DNA of 64,000 bases from Pleurostoma richardsiae (lineage: Eukaryota; Ascomycota; Sordariomycetes; Calosphaeriales; Pleurostomataceae), in the NCBI GenBank assembly GCA_030052745.1, contig JANBVO010000016.1, positions 1 to 64,000 of the forward strand. Reading direction: 5' to 3'. Both the position numbers and the translations under genes were made by a program. Of this stretch, positions 22,701-33,135 are shown piece by piece (position 1 is the first letter of the stretch; every line of letters begins with the position of its first letter). Below the pieces are notes generated by a model. That model saw nothing but the letters and a program-made list of their open reading frames with translations, was not told the origin of the DNA and searched no databases.

Positions 22701-24681
22701 CGTGGTTATGCGAAGCCAGGAGTCATGGTTGCTCTGATGGGCGCGAGCGGTGCCGGAAAGACCACGCTCCTGCAGACCCTCTCGCAGCGTCAGACCGTCG
22801 GAGTCGTGACTGGAGACATGCTCGTTGATGGCAAGCCTCTGGGGATCGAATTCCAGCGGGGCACGGGGTTTGTCGAGCAGATGGACCTCCACGATGAGAC
22901 TGCTACGGTTCGCGAAGCTCTGGAGTTCTCGGCACTCCTCCGCCAGAGCCGGGATACCCCACGAAAGGAGAAGCTCGAGTACGTTGATAAGATTATCGAT
23001 CTCCTGGAGCTTCACGACATTCAGGACGCGATCATCATGTCGCTCGGTGTCGAGCAGAAGAAGCGCCTGACCATCGGCGTGGAGCTGGCGGCTAAGCCTT
23101 CCCTCCTTCTGTTCCTCGATGAGCCGACCAGTGGCCTGGATTCGCAGTCAGCCTACTCGATCGTGCGGTTCCTCAGAAAGCTTTGTGCTGCCGGACAAGC
23201 CATTGTCTGCACCATCCACCAGCCGTCTGCCGACCTCATCCAGCAGTTCGACAAGATCCTGGCGCTCAATCCTGGAGGCAACGTGTTCTACTTCGGCCCC
23301 GTCGGCGAGAACGGTAGCGAAGTGATCAAGTACTTCGCCGACCGCGGCGTGGACTGCCCACCCGGCAAGAACCCAGCCGAGTTCATCCTTGAGACCGCGG
23401 CCAAGGGCGGAAGGCGGCCCGACGGCAAGCGCATCAACTGGAACCAGGAGTGGATGAATTCGGAGAACTATCAGGAGCTCATCCGGGAGATGAATCAATA
23501 CAAGGCTGAAAGAAGCCAAGTGCAGACAGCGCCCAAGACCTCCCAGCATGAATTCGCCGCGCCTGTGCTCCTCCAGATTGCCGCCCTGACGAAGCGCATG
23601 TTCATCCACCAGTGGCGCAGCCCTTCGTACGTCTACGGCATGCTCTTCACGGCGGTCATCATCGGCATCTTCAACGGCTTCACCTTCTGGCAACTCGGAA
23701 ACACCATCTCGGACATGCAGAACCGCATGTTCACCGTCTTCCTCATCATTATGATCCCGCCCACGGTGCTTAACGCCGTCCTCCCCAACTTCTACCAGAA
23801 CCGCGCCCTCTGGGAGGTGCGAGAGCACCCCTCCCGCATCTACGGCTGGGTGGCCTTCTGCACGGCGTCCGTCCTCGCTGAGATCCCCCATTCCATTATC
23901 AGTGCCCTCATCTACTGGGTGCTGTGGTACTACCCGGCCGGCCTGCCATACGACTCGTCCGCGGCGGGCTACGTCTTCCTCATGACGATGCTCTTCTTCC
24001 TGTTCCAGTCCAGCTGGGGCCAATGGGTCTGCGCATTCGCTCCGAGCTTCACCGTCATCAGCAACGTGCTGCCCTTCTTCCTTGTCATGTTCTCCCTCTT
24101 CAACGGCGTCGTCGTGCCCTACGCCCAGCTCAACGTCTTCTGGAAGTACTGGCTGTACTACCTCAACCCCAGCACCTACTGGGTCGCTGGTGTCCTGGCC
24201 GCCACCATGAAGGGCCAGACTGTCTCGTGCGCTTACTCCGAGGCTGCCCACTTCGAGCCGCCGGCGGGGCAGACCTGCGGACAGTTTGCGGCGGCGTTCG
24301 TGAGGGAAGCGGGCCAGGGGTACCTGATGAACCCGGATGCGACGACTGGCTGCGGGTACTGCCCCTACGCGAGCGGGGAGGAGTACTTGGCGAGCCTGAA
24401 CATCAAGCCAAGCCAGAAGTGGCGCGACTTTGGCATCTTCCTGGCCTTCTGCTTCTCGAACTGGGCGTAAGTACCTCTTCGCCTCCACCTGACATGCTTC
24501 TCCTTATGTTCCTCAGTAAGAGCTTAAACAAGGATATGGCTAACCCTTTCACAACAGGCTCGTGTATTTCTTCATCTACACCGTGCGCGTCAAGGGTTGG
24601 AGTTTCGGCTTTGGATTGGTGTTGAAGGTGTTTGGCAAGGGCGTGAACGGCGTCAAGAGGCTCTTCATGAAGAGCAAATAG
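19769..24681 (+). CDS. Full-size PDR-type ABC transporter (ABCG)
   Basis: The product is 1,564 aa, a plasma-membrane multidrug pump of the pleiotropic drug resistance type with NBD-TMD-NBD-TMD order. Exons are 19769-19820, 19887-22099, 22161-24466 and 24558-24681; all junctions keep frame. The tiny first exon supplies a Met and 17 residues ahead of an acidic Ser-rich N-terminus. NBD1 has the PDR-type degenerate Walker A GRPGSGCST, signature VSGGERKR and WDNSTRGLD; NBD2 has canonical GASGAGKTT, the degenerate LGVEQKKRLT and LLLFLDEPTSGLD, which is the family's normal asymmetry. Each membrane half has six predicted segments, and the second is followed by a Cys-rich extracellular loop (residues encoded around 24220-24370). 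The last exon encodes the final helix and a basic tail. Azole or toxin export is a family role, not shown here. Confidence 0.94.
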
Positions 24682-24894
24682 ATGGACGGCTAAATTAGAC
24701 ACTGCGGAAGTCGACTGGAAAACATCGTTTCAAAATAGACTGGAAAGATACCGCAGAGAACGCTTTACAGAGGAAAAGTACTGCTAGACGTTAGGCGTAC
24801 CTAGGAAGCTAATAAATCGTGACAGATCTCCTTTGTTTACTAGATCAACCCCGACCAGGCTTGCTCCTTAATATGATCTCGGCGTCGTTCAACA

Positions 24895-26337
24895 TTAGAA
24901 GCCACCTTTCTCTAAGACCTTGGTGATCTTCTCCTGCATCTCCTTCCTCTGTGCCTCTAGTCTCTCCTTCGGCATCGTCTTCAGGATGTGCGCATTGCTC
25001 AGCTGGAACGGGCATAGCGAATCCTCCAGCTCCCTCAGCAGCTCCAGTCGCTCCACCCCCTTGATCGTGCTGGGCCGGACAGCTCCCCGCGCCGCTAGGG
25101 CGTTATCCCACGCCTCGGCGTTCTCCCACTTGACCTTGTCCTCGTCTGATAAGTCCCCCGGCACATCGCTGAAGTCGCCCTTCAGAACTGCGGCCTGCAG
25201 CCTCTTATCCTCCGGGTGGGTTCCGCCGCCCAGGTCCCACAGCCCCGAGAAGAAGTCGTGTACCGGGTGGGCCACCCCGGCCCAGTCGAAGTCGAGCAAG
25301 GCGGTAAGGCGTCCGGTGGTACTATCATAGAGCATGTTGTTCATCGCTGCCAACTCGTCAGCAAGATTAAACCCTCTAGTCGGGTGTCGTGAGAAGACCT
25401 GCTCAGATCACCATGCATCAGCGCCTTCTTGCTGACATCAACCCCCTCGAGAATCTTCTCCACCCCTCCCTCCGCCAGGAACTTCTCCAGCCTCTCTCGC
25501 AGCCCTCCTGGCCTCCATCCATCCAGCAGCGGGCTGCCCTCCGCGTCTTCCATCTGCCCCCGCACCTTCGCCGCCCAGAACTCCGCGTAGCCATCCCACG
25601 GCCCGCCCCTTACCAGCGGCGACTCCCCGCTGACGACATGACCCGCCTCATCGAAGTTCAGCCCGCCGTACGCGTGCGCCCCGGGCGGCAGCTCCGCGCG
25701 CTGCAGCGCCGCCACCACGTCGGCGACCTGCTCGATCACCGCCGCCCTCTGCTCGTGGCTGCTCAACGCGGCGAACTGCGTGTCCAGGTTGGCGCGCGGC
25801 CGCAGCTCGGCCATGGTCCAGCCGAAGCCCGCCTCAGCCGGCACCGCCTGGGGGCGGTAGGCCTGCCAGGCGAAGACGGCAGGGACGAGCTCGGCGAGCT
25901 GCGCGCTGCTGCTGCGTCGGAGGGCCTCATGGGCGAGGGACAGGGCGGCGACCTCGTTCTCGATGCGGGAGGCGTTGTTGAGGCCCTCGGCGCGGGGGTT
26001 GCTGAGGCGGATGATGAGGGAGGAGAGGCCGGTGGCGGGGGGCGGGGTGGTGCCGGGCTGGGAAGAGAAGGGGGAGGAAGAGAGATGGGCGGGAGTGAAG
26101 GGGTGGGCGAGATCGACGCGATAGATGAAGTTGTTGTAGGGGAAGGGGCCATGCTCAATGTATTCAACCGGGGTGATTTGTGTGGCCTGGCAACTGATGT
26201 TAGCAGAGATCGATGAGAGAGATTCTACTCTTCAGTACCTCTAGACCGAACTTTTTGAGGACATCCTCGACAGCTTCAAGGCGCCGGTGGTAACCCTCGT
26301 GGTTGATGTTGGCAGGCTTGGCTTCTTCAGTCGACAT
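24895..26337 (-). CDS. APH-fold kinase (aminoglycoside phosphotransferase family)
   Basis: The product is about 444 aa, a protein-kinase-like phosphotransferase with the APH/choline-kinase fold; the substrate in fungi is usually unknown. Exons are 26337-26239, 26186-25403 and 25346-24895. The first intron (52 nt) is GT-AG and joins KFGLE to ATQITPVEYI, followed by NNFIYRVDL, the glycine-loop region. The second junction falls exactly in the catalytic loop. With a GC-AG intron (25402-25347, starting GCAGGT) the reading becomes MHGDLTMNNMLYD, then LLDFDWAG, a complete Brenner-type HGDxxxxN and DFD metal-binding site. The nearby GT donor at 25398 breaks the frame with every acceptor I tried. The alternative is a real frameshift and a broken gene. 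Asp residues in both motifs are present. It converges tail to tail with the PDR gene, 213 bp apart. Confidence 0.75.
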
Positions 26338-27399
26338 CTTGGTTACGTCAAGGTCTACAAGCTCTCGTTCAATCACTTCTTGGGATGAGATTTACAGAGC
26401 CAGGAGGCTGACGGGTCAGGACAATGCTGATCTTATAAGCAATGCGTGCTGCGCCGCGGAGCTGCGGCTGAAACCAGCAGGCTTCTCAGGATCGCGTCGA
26501 TGTCATGATAAGGTCTAGTGTTCTTGTCCTGAAGCGGCAGGTGATTGACCTAAGTTGGTTCGAGACACGACAGTTGAGCCTCTGCGCACGCTTGGTGTGC
26601 GGCTAGCAGCCCTATTCACCCGCAGTTGGTTAACAAGATGGTTAAGGTTGTATCCTGGACGGTGCAAGAGTGTTCAAACGCAGCTTATCCTATAGGAATC
26701 GGGTCTCATGTGAATTCGAAACCCCTATGTTATCGACCGTCCACTTATTGCAGTACCAGTCATAGCTATCTCCTGTCTCAAGTGGCTCTAATCTTGCTGT
26801 TGCCTTCTTCCTGATTGAACAATCATTCAGCAAGAGTCCATGAGCTACCTGGTGTTGTTGCCTATGAAGGCTCCTTCAAGTCAGCTATCCGGTCAATCCA
26901 TCCTATAAACCTAAAACATAGAATCTAATTAGCCGGTCGTCGTGGTGTTGCCACTGGTCAAGCCTGACTCGACGCAGCAGTTCAACACATAAAGTTACGT
27001 CGATCAAACATAACCGAATCTTCTTACCTTAGATCCTTGGGTGTTGTACCTACTCCTGGGGGTTGGGGCGCTGTAGGTATCTATCTCAAGAGTACCAGCG
27101 GCCGCTCCCGTCTCTGTACATCGCGCGCTGCAACTTGCCTTAGTGATCTTCTGGAATTGATTTTCTGTTCCCACTAGGCATTCAAGTCATATACGCCCAT
27201 TGTAGTCTTCTTTTACTGGTTTACAGGCCTCCAAACCTCCACGAAGTAGCTCTCCGCTGCACACCTCACAGTGTAACTACCACAACCTTTATATAACAAG
27301 GGACCGACTCTTCAGCATGCTATCACTTATCTAATTCGGACTTTCATTGGGCAGGCTTCGGGCCCCTCTCATGCAATCTGGGCGTGGTCCGATGCATCC
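26338..27399. other. Intergenic, 1.1 kb, A/T-richer
   Basis: This is the divergent gap between the kinase and the NLR-like gene. No reading frame with motifs is seen; base composition is visibly more A/T-rich than the flanking genes. Confidence 0.5.
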
Positions 27400-30300
27400 A
27401 TGCCTCAGGCCCAAAATGAGCCATCAGCTGTTCCTCGAGATAATGTTGCCTCGCCTCAATTGCTGTCTGTTTTGACCCCTCTATTGTTTCAGTGGCTACT
27501 GGGCCAGCCCAGCTCAGACATGGACTCAAAACATTGGAAAGCACCAAAACCGGCGACTGCCGATTACGGACTTCATGTTTTCATCAACAAAGACAAAGAA
27601 GGGCTCAACCTTGTGGACATTGTCGCCATCCATGGACTCAATGGTCACTACGTAAATACCTGGACCACAGCACTGGAAGATGGTAGCCAGGTCAACTGGC
27701 TGCGGGACCTGCTGCCAAAAGAGGTTCCGAACGCAAGGATCATGTCATTCTCATATAACTCCACTGTTCTGTTCAGCAAGTCCACGTCAGACATCTTCAC
27801 CTTTGCAGATCAGTTATTGGAACATCTTAGTTCAAGGCGGGAAGGTAGGGAGGAGTCAAGGCCTATTATATTCATCTGTCATAGCCTTGGCGGGATAGTA
27901 TTCAAGCAAGTGTGTCTGTCCGTTCTACTAGCTGGGCCAGGTTCAGATCTTCCTCTGTGCTGACGTCGTACTCTACAAGGCAATGAACAGAGCGCATGAA
28001 TCGGAGAGATACCGTCTGTCTCTCTTAAGACATGTCATTGGAGTCGCCTTTTTTGGAACACCACACCGAGGGTCGAGTCTTGCTCAATGGGGAGGCATGC
28101 TCAGTGGTATCCTCAAGACAGGTGCTCTGGGCACGAACACCAACTCCCAGCTCACAAAAGACCTGGAACAGAAATCTAGGGCTCTTGAAAGTATAACGAA
28201 GTCTTTCATTGAACGAGGGAAAAATATGGAGATATACAGTTTCTATGAAACTGAGAAAATGGGTTTCATGAATGTCAAGGTCCTCTATTGTCATTATGAC
28301 GCTTGCGATTTTCGTGACAGATACTGACCGTGGGAATATAGGTCGTCGAAGAAGAATCGGCTACTCTCGGCTGGCCCAATGAAACCCGTGTCCCGATAGA
28401 TGGGAATCATAGGTCCATCTGCTGGTTTAGGAGCACAGAAGAACCCAAATACAGACCTGTAGCAAGAAACATCTCTCACATGGTGGCTAAAGCCCGGTGG
28501 ACGATCACAGGTTAGCGAGAAAACTCAATTCTCTTAGGATTTATGACACTAAAGATCTGCCAACAGATCATGCCAGTCTCTTCCTTCTGCCGGGGCAAAT
28601 CATGTCTGGTCTGCATAAATGCGATTACAGGGACCACAGAGAACGAAACCCGATTGCCGTACAAGGGACTTGCCAGTGGATCTTACGCCACCGGCACTAT
28701 CAGAAATGGTTGTCCGAGACCAACTCGTCCTTGCTGTGGATATCGGCTGATGCTGGTTGCGGGAAATCAGTCTTGGCATCTTTCCTTGTCGGCCATCAAC
28801 GACGCTCTTCGGACCAGCATAGCAGTGTCTGTTACTTCTTCTTCAAAGCCGATAGCTTAGAGCAGAGGGATGCCACTACTGCGCTATCTGCGCTCCTGCA
28901 TCAGCTATACCTGTCTCAACCACGTCTAATCAGACATGCCCAGGATCAGTTGAGAACGCAGGGCCAGAACTTGGAGAATTTGGCTACTCTTTGGAAGATC
29001 CTAGCCGATTCGGCCGACGATGATGACGCATTGCCCACAGTTTGCATTATAGACGGCCTCGACGAGTGTGAAGACACGAGCCGCAAACAACTGATGAGCC
29101 ACATGGCGAAATACTTCTCGATGCAGGCGGGGGGGGATATTAACACCACAAAGCAAGAATCGCAAAAGAAGCTGAAGATACTGGTTACCAGTCGACCCGA
29201 CAACTCTATCAAGAATGCGTTCGACCGACAGACATCGATGTCTGGTTGTAAGGGAGCACGCAACAAACCAAGGTTTGCCATGATGAGACTGAGGGGTGAG
29301 GACGAAATAGATGCCATCAGTAACGACATTGAGCTAGTCATCAAGGATGCAATGGAAGATCTCGTCGACCGCGGGCTGCCCCTGGAACTGCTCGAGGACA
29401 TGGAGAGAGAGCTTATCGCCCGTGCAGACCGCACCTTCTTGTGGGTGACGTTGATTATCCAGCTACTACGAGAAAGAGCAGAGGAGGGTGCTTCGCGCCG
29501 CGAACTGGACGGAATACTTAGGAGCCGGACCGTAGATGCGGTCTATCACGCCTTACTCTGCTCCCGACCTAATCATTCCAAGGCGAGAAAGATGCTCAGC
29601 ATAATCCTGGCGGCACTCCAACCTCTGACAGTAGAAGAGTTGAGTACCGCCTTGGCGGTGAGACCTGACCACCAGACCTTCGAGGAGTCGAGTCTGCCCC
29701 GCCGGCCGAGCATAAGAACGTTTGAACACCTTGAATGGGAGCTCGTCTACCCGTTCGAGAACCACATCAAAGGACTGTGCGGCAACTTCGTCCGTATAAT
29801 CCAAGGCAAGGTCTATCTCGTACACCAAACGGCGCGAGAGTTCCTGCTAGATGAAGTTTCCCTCAGGGAATCCGATGGTCCGATCACCTGGGCCACGGCG
29901 GAGGAAGAGCTCTGGCAGATGGAACAAGGTGATGGGTTCATGGACGACTATGATGAGCCGTCGTTCCACAAGGACTTTGCCGATGACGAGAGCACCGTGG
30001 CGGGATCTCCAAGCTCAAATTGGCAGCATTCCTTCTCCCTGACAGATGCGCATGCCCTGCTACTGGAGATATGCGTCTCCTACCTTTACCTCCTCGGGAA
30101 ACGCTCGCGTATCCCGGGCCTGGGTTTAGGCGTACCAAGCCCGAAGGCAGCCGCCTTCCTGCCCTACGTCGCCAAATCATGGACGACGCACTTCCGCAAG
30201 ATTTGCGATAAAATTCCTTCTTCCGCTTTGCCATATTACCACAGTCTCTGTCACCCTCGCTTCCCAGGGTTCACCGCTTGGCTTGAGGCCCACGGCATGC

Positions 30301-30638
30301 AGATCACCCGGCCGGTGATGGGCGGAGCCGACGACGAGCAGCAGGACTACCTCGTGAGCTCCTTTGGCTTGGAGCCCAGCGAGAACGCCTCCAGCAGGCC
30401 AGGGCAAGGCGTCACTAGCTCTGCTGCGGCTCTAGTCTCGAAGTCAGATGCCAGAGTATTATCCAGCAACCCGGGCGCGGCACAGAACTTCCACTTCCCA
30501 GTGACGGCTGACGAGAATGGATTCGTATCTCTGGACTTTGACAGAGCTGCCAAAAGTCGGAAGGTGTCTTCTTATGACGAGGATTTCGAGATCGCAATGG
30601 CGCAGTTGACTCATTGGAGGCGGCAAGGGGCCAAGTAG
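27400..30638 (+). CDS. NLR-like STAND protein: alpha/beta-hydrolase head plus NACHT
   Basis: This is a fungal NLR of about 1,021 aa. Exons are 27400-27909, 27980-28279, 28342-28496 and 28538-30638; introns 1 and 2 (70 and 62 nt) are clean GT-AG. The head is a SesB/DUF676-like serine hydrolase: VAIHGLNGH, nucleophile elbow CHSLGG, FFGTPHRGS, and a late DGNHRSICWF histidine. The NACHT-type ATPase has Walker A ADAGCGKS, sensor-like YFFFK and Walker B VCIIDGLDECED, then LVTSRP and a winged-helix region ending HQTAREFLL. There are no ankyrin, WD40 or TPR repeats after it; the last 250 residues are unique. The junction between head and NACHT is uncertain: a 41-nt intron (28497-28537) with a weak GTGGAC donor keeps frame, but is shorter than its neighbours, so a frame break is possible. 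Such proteins act in non-self recognition and regulated cell death. Confidence 0.75.
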
Positions 30639-31317
30639 AGCTCCTCGGTGGGGAGTACCTGTTGGTAGCATCATTACACTGTACACCAACACCAGATATT
30701 CCAAGAAGAGTAACCTCCTGACGGCAGCGATGCCGTTCTGATAACAGCAATACTCATGACAACCTGGTGTATTTCCAGGAGCGGCCACCAGCCGCACCAA
30801 CACCTTTGTGTGTAGCTCAACACTGTAAACCTCTGGGTAGAGCGGAATTATAATCTCCTCTGTTGGCTTGGCCCTTCAGAGAATGTTAGCCGTCTTTTGA
30901 GAAGCATCTGAGGACGAGAAGCAGAGTAATACTCCGCTGTTACGATATGATGCTTGGCTCTAGTCACTGCTCGCTCTTGGCACTGCAAGGCGGTCGCTAG
31001 ACATATCGCCAACCGCAACAACAACGCCAAGAGATGCACGGCGTCCCAGTAGACCAGAACCGGAAGGTCGCAACCAAAAGCAGGTACCAACAAACAGCTA
31101 TCAAGCTGCAGGATACGCGGGGTTCCACGACGTCACAACAGAGGCCAGAGATAACGCCGATCATGAGAGAGCAGTCACAATCCATTGGTAATAGAATGCT
31201 GGGGGTTTCATTCGGCTCCTTAAATAGGACAGTCGCTGGCGGCGAAATGATGGGGCAGTTCCCAAGCAGTCGGTTCCAGAGACTGGGATTGATCTACAGC
31301 AGACTACCTAATGAGCA
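30639..31317. other. Intergenic, 0.7 kb
   Basis: No gene is seen between the NLR-like gene and the gamma-glutamyltransferase gene; TTAAATA near 31218 is a weak TATA-like candidate about 100 bp before the start. Confidence 0.4.
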
Positions 31318-33067
31318 ATGCGTAGCATCAGGAATACCGTGATCCAACTCATCCTCCTCTGCAGCCAATATGTGCAGGCATCACCAGTCTCCTGCACGGC
31401 ACGGCCGCCAAAGCTCGGCGCAGTCGCCTCAGAGAGCTCGGTGTGCAGCAAGATCGGGACGCAGCTGATCAAACAGGGGGGCAACGCAGTTGACGCTTTA
31501 GTCGGGACCGTCTTCTGCGTGGGCGTCATCGGCATGTACCACAGCGGCCTCGGCGGCGGCGGCTTCATGATTGTGCGGTCGAGCAATGGAAGCTACGAGT
31601 TCATCGACTTCCGGGAGACGGCGCCGGCAGCAGCTTTCGAGGACATGTACACCAACAACACAGCCGCCAGCTTGTACGGCGGGCTGGCGAGGTGAGTAGA
31701 GTCTCTTAGGAGTTTGGGAATGTCTGGCGAGCCAATGACTGACAGCTTCAAGCGGCGTCCCGGGAGAGCTGCGGGGCCTGGAGTACGTCCACAAGCACTA
31801 CGGCTCTCTCCCCTGGAAAGACGTGATGGCACCGGCGATCAAAGTCGCTCGGTACGGCTTCGAAGTCACCGAGGACCTCGTGCGCTACATGGACTCGGTG
31901 TCGGGAACCTTCCTGACCGACGACCCGACCTGGGCCATCGACTTCGCGCCTCACGGCTACAGGGTCAAGCTCGGCGAGACCATGACGCGAAAGCGGTACG
32001 CGGACACCCTCGAGGTCGTCGCCGCCGAGGGCGCAGACGCCTTCTACACGGGGGCCATCGCGAATGCCACCATCACGGCGCTAAGGAAGCAGAATGGCAC
32101 GATGACGCTGGAAGATCTGGCGAACTACACCGTCGCAATCAGAAAGCCCGCCCAGATCACGTACAGGGGCTACAAGCTGAGCGCCTGCAGCGCGCCGTCT
32201 GGTGGCATCGTCGCCCTCAGCACGCTGAAGATCGTGGACGGGTACGAGGGCTTCGGAGATCCCAGCATGGTCAACCTCACCACCCACAGACTAGACGAGG
32301 CGATGCGCTTCGCGTATGGCGAGCGGACCAACCTCGGCGACCCGTCCTTCGTCGACGGCCTGGACGAGTACCAGGCGAGCATGCTATCCGACGCGACCGC
32401 CGCCGAGATCCGGTCGAAGATATCGGACTTCCGCACGCAGAACGTGTCGTGGTACGACCCGGCGGGGATCGAGTCCCTCGAGACCCCTGGAACGTCGCAC
32501 GTGGTCACCGCGGACGCAAGCGGCATGGCCGTGTCGCTGACCACGACGGTGAACCTGCTGTTCGGCTCGCGGCTCATGGTGCCCGAGACGGGCGTCATCA
32601 TGAACGACGAGATGAACGACTTCAGCATCCCCGGGTCGAGCAACGCGTTCGGGTACGTGCCGAGCCCGGCGAACTATATCCGGCCCGGGAAGCGGCCACT
32701 GTCGTCGATCTCGCCCACCATCGTCGAGACCGCGGGGGGCAGGCTGTATTTTGTTGTCGGGTCGGCGGGCGGGAGTCGGATCATCACCGCGACGATCCAG
32801 AATGTTCATCACGTTCTGGACCAAAACATGACGACTCCTGAGGCATTGGCGCAGCCGAGGCTGCACGACCAGCTCATTCCCGACCAGGTGTCCTTTGAGT
32901 ACGCGTACGACAACAGCACGGTGGCCTACATGGCCAGCCTGGGACATACTGTCGCTTGGGTGGCTCCCGGACAGAGCACGGCTCAGGGGTTGCGGCTGCT
33001 GCCGAACGGGACGTTCGAGGCAGCGGGGGAGCCGAGACAGGTTAACTCAGGGGGCTTTGCAGTATGA
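31318..33067 (+). CDS. Gamma-glutamyltransferase (glutathione hydrolase)
   Basis: The product is 562 aa, a secreted or vacuolar enzyme that cleaves the gamma-glutamyl bond of glutathione and its conjugates. Exons are 31318-31691 and 31753-33067, with a 61-nt GT-AG intron that joins LYGGLA to SGVPGELRG, a conserved family block. Residues 1-22 are a signal peptide or anchor. The N-domain has GGNAVDA and HSGLGGGGF; the precursor is expected to self-cleave before the catalytic Thr in GTSHVVTADASGMAVS, and the small subunit continues TTTVNLLFGSR and NDEMNDFS. Most family members have two Thr residues at the cleavage site; here the second is Ser, which is seen in some homologs. The C-terminus carries GGSRI and a late HTVAW block. 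The gene ends 68 bp from the stop of a convergent gene. Confidence 0.93.
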
Positions 33068-33135
33068 TGGCAAAAAAATGTAATGGGATAAAACATAGCC
33101 TAAGAACTTCCTCTCATACGAGGCAACAACAGAGC

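Noticed and set aside
23148-24488. 446-codon minus-strand frame
   Set aside because: Lies wholly antisense to the second half of the PDR transporter, is Glu/Arg/Val-rich without motifs, and follows from codon bias of the real gene.
26540-26580. tRNA-like GGTTCGAGA word
   Set aside because: No B-box with matching A-box, acceptor stem or anticodon arm could be folded around it; similar isolated words elsewhere (near 58675 and 49610) also failed.
31714-32841. 375-codon frame over gamma-glutamyltransferase
   Set aside because: Arg/His/Asp-rich alternate frame of the true coding exon.
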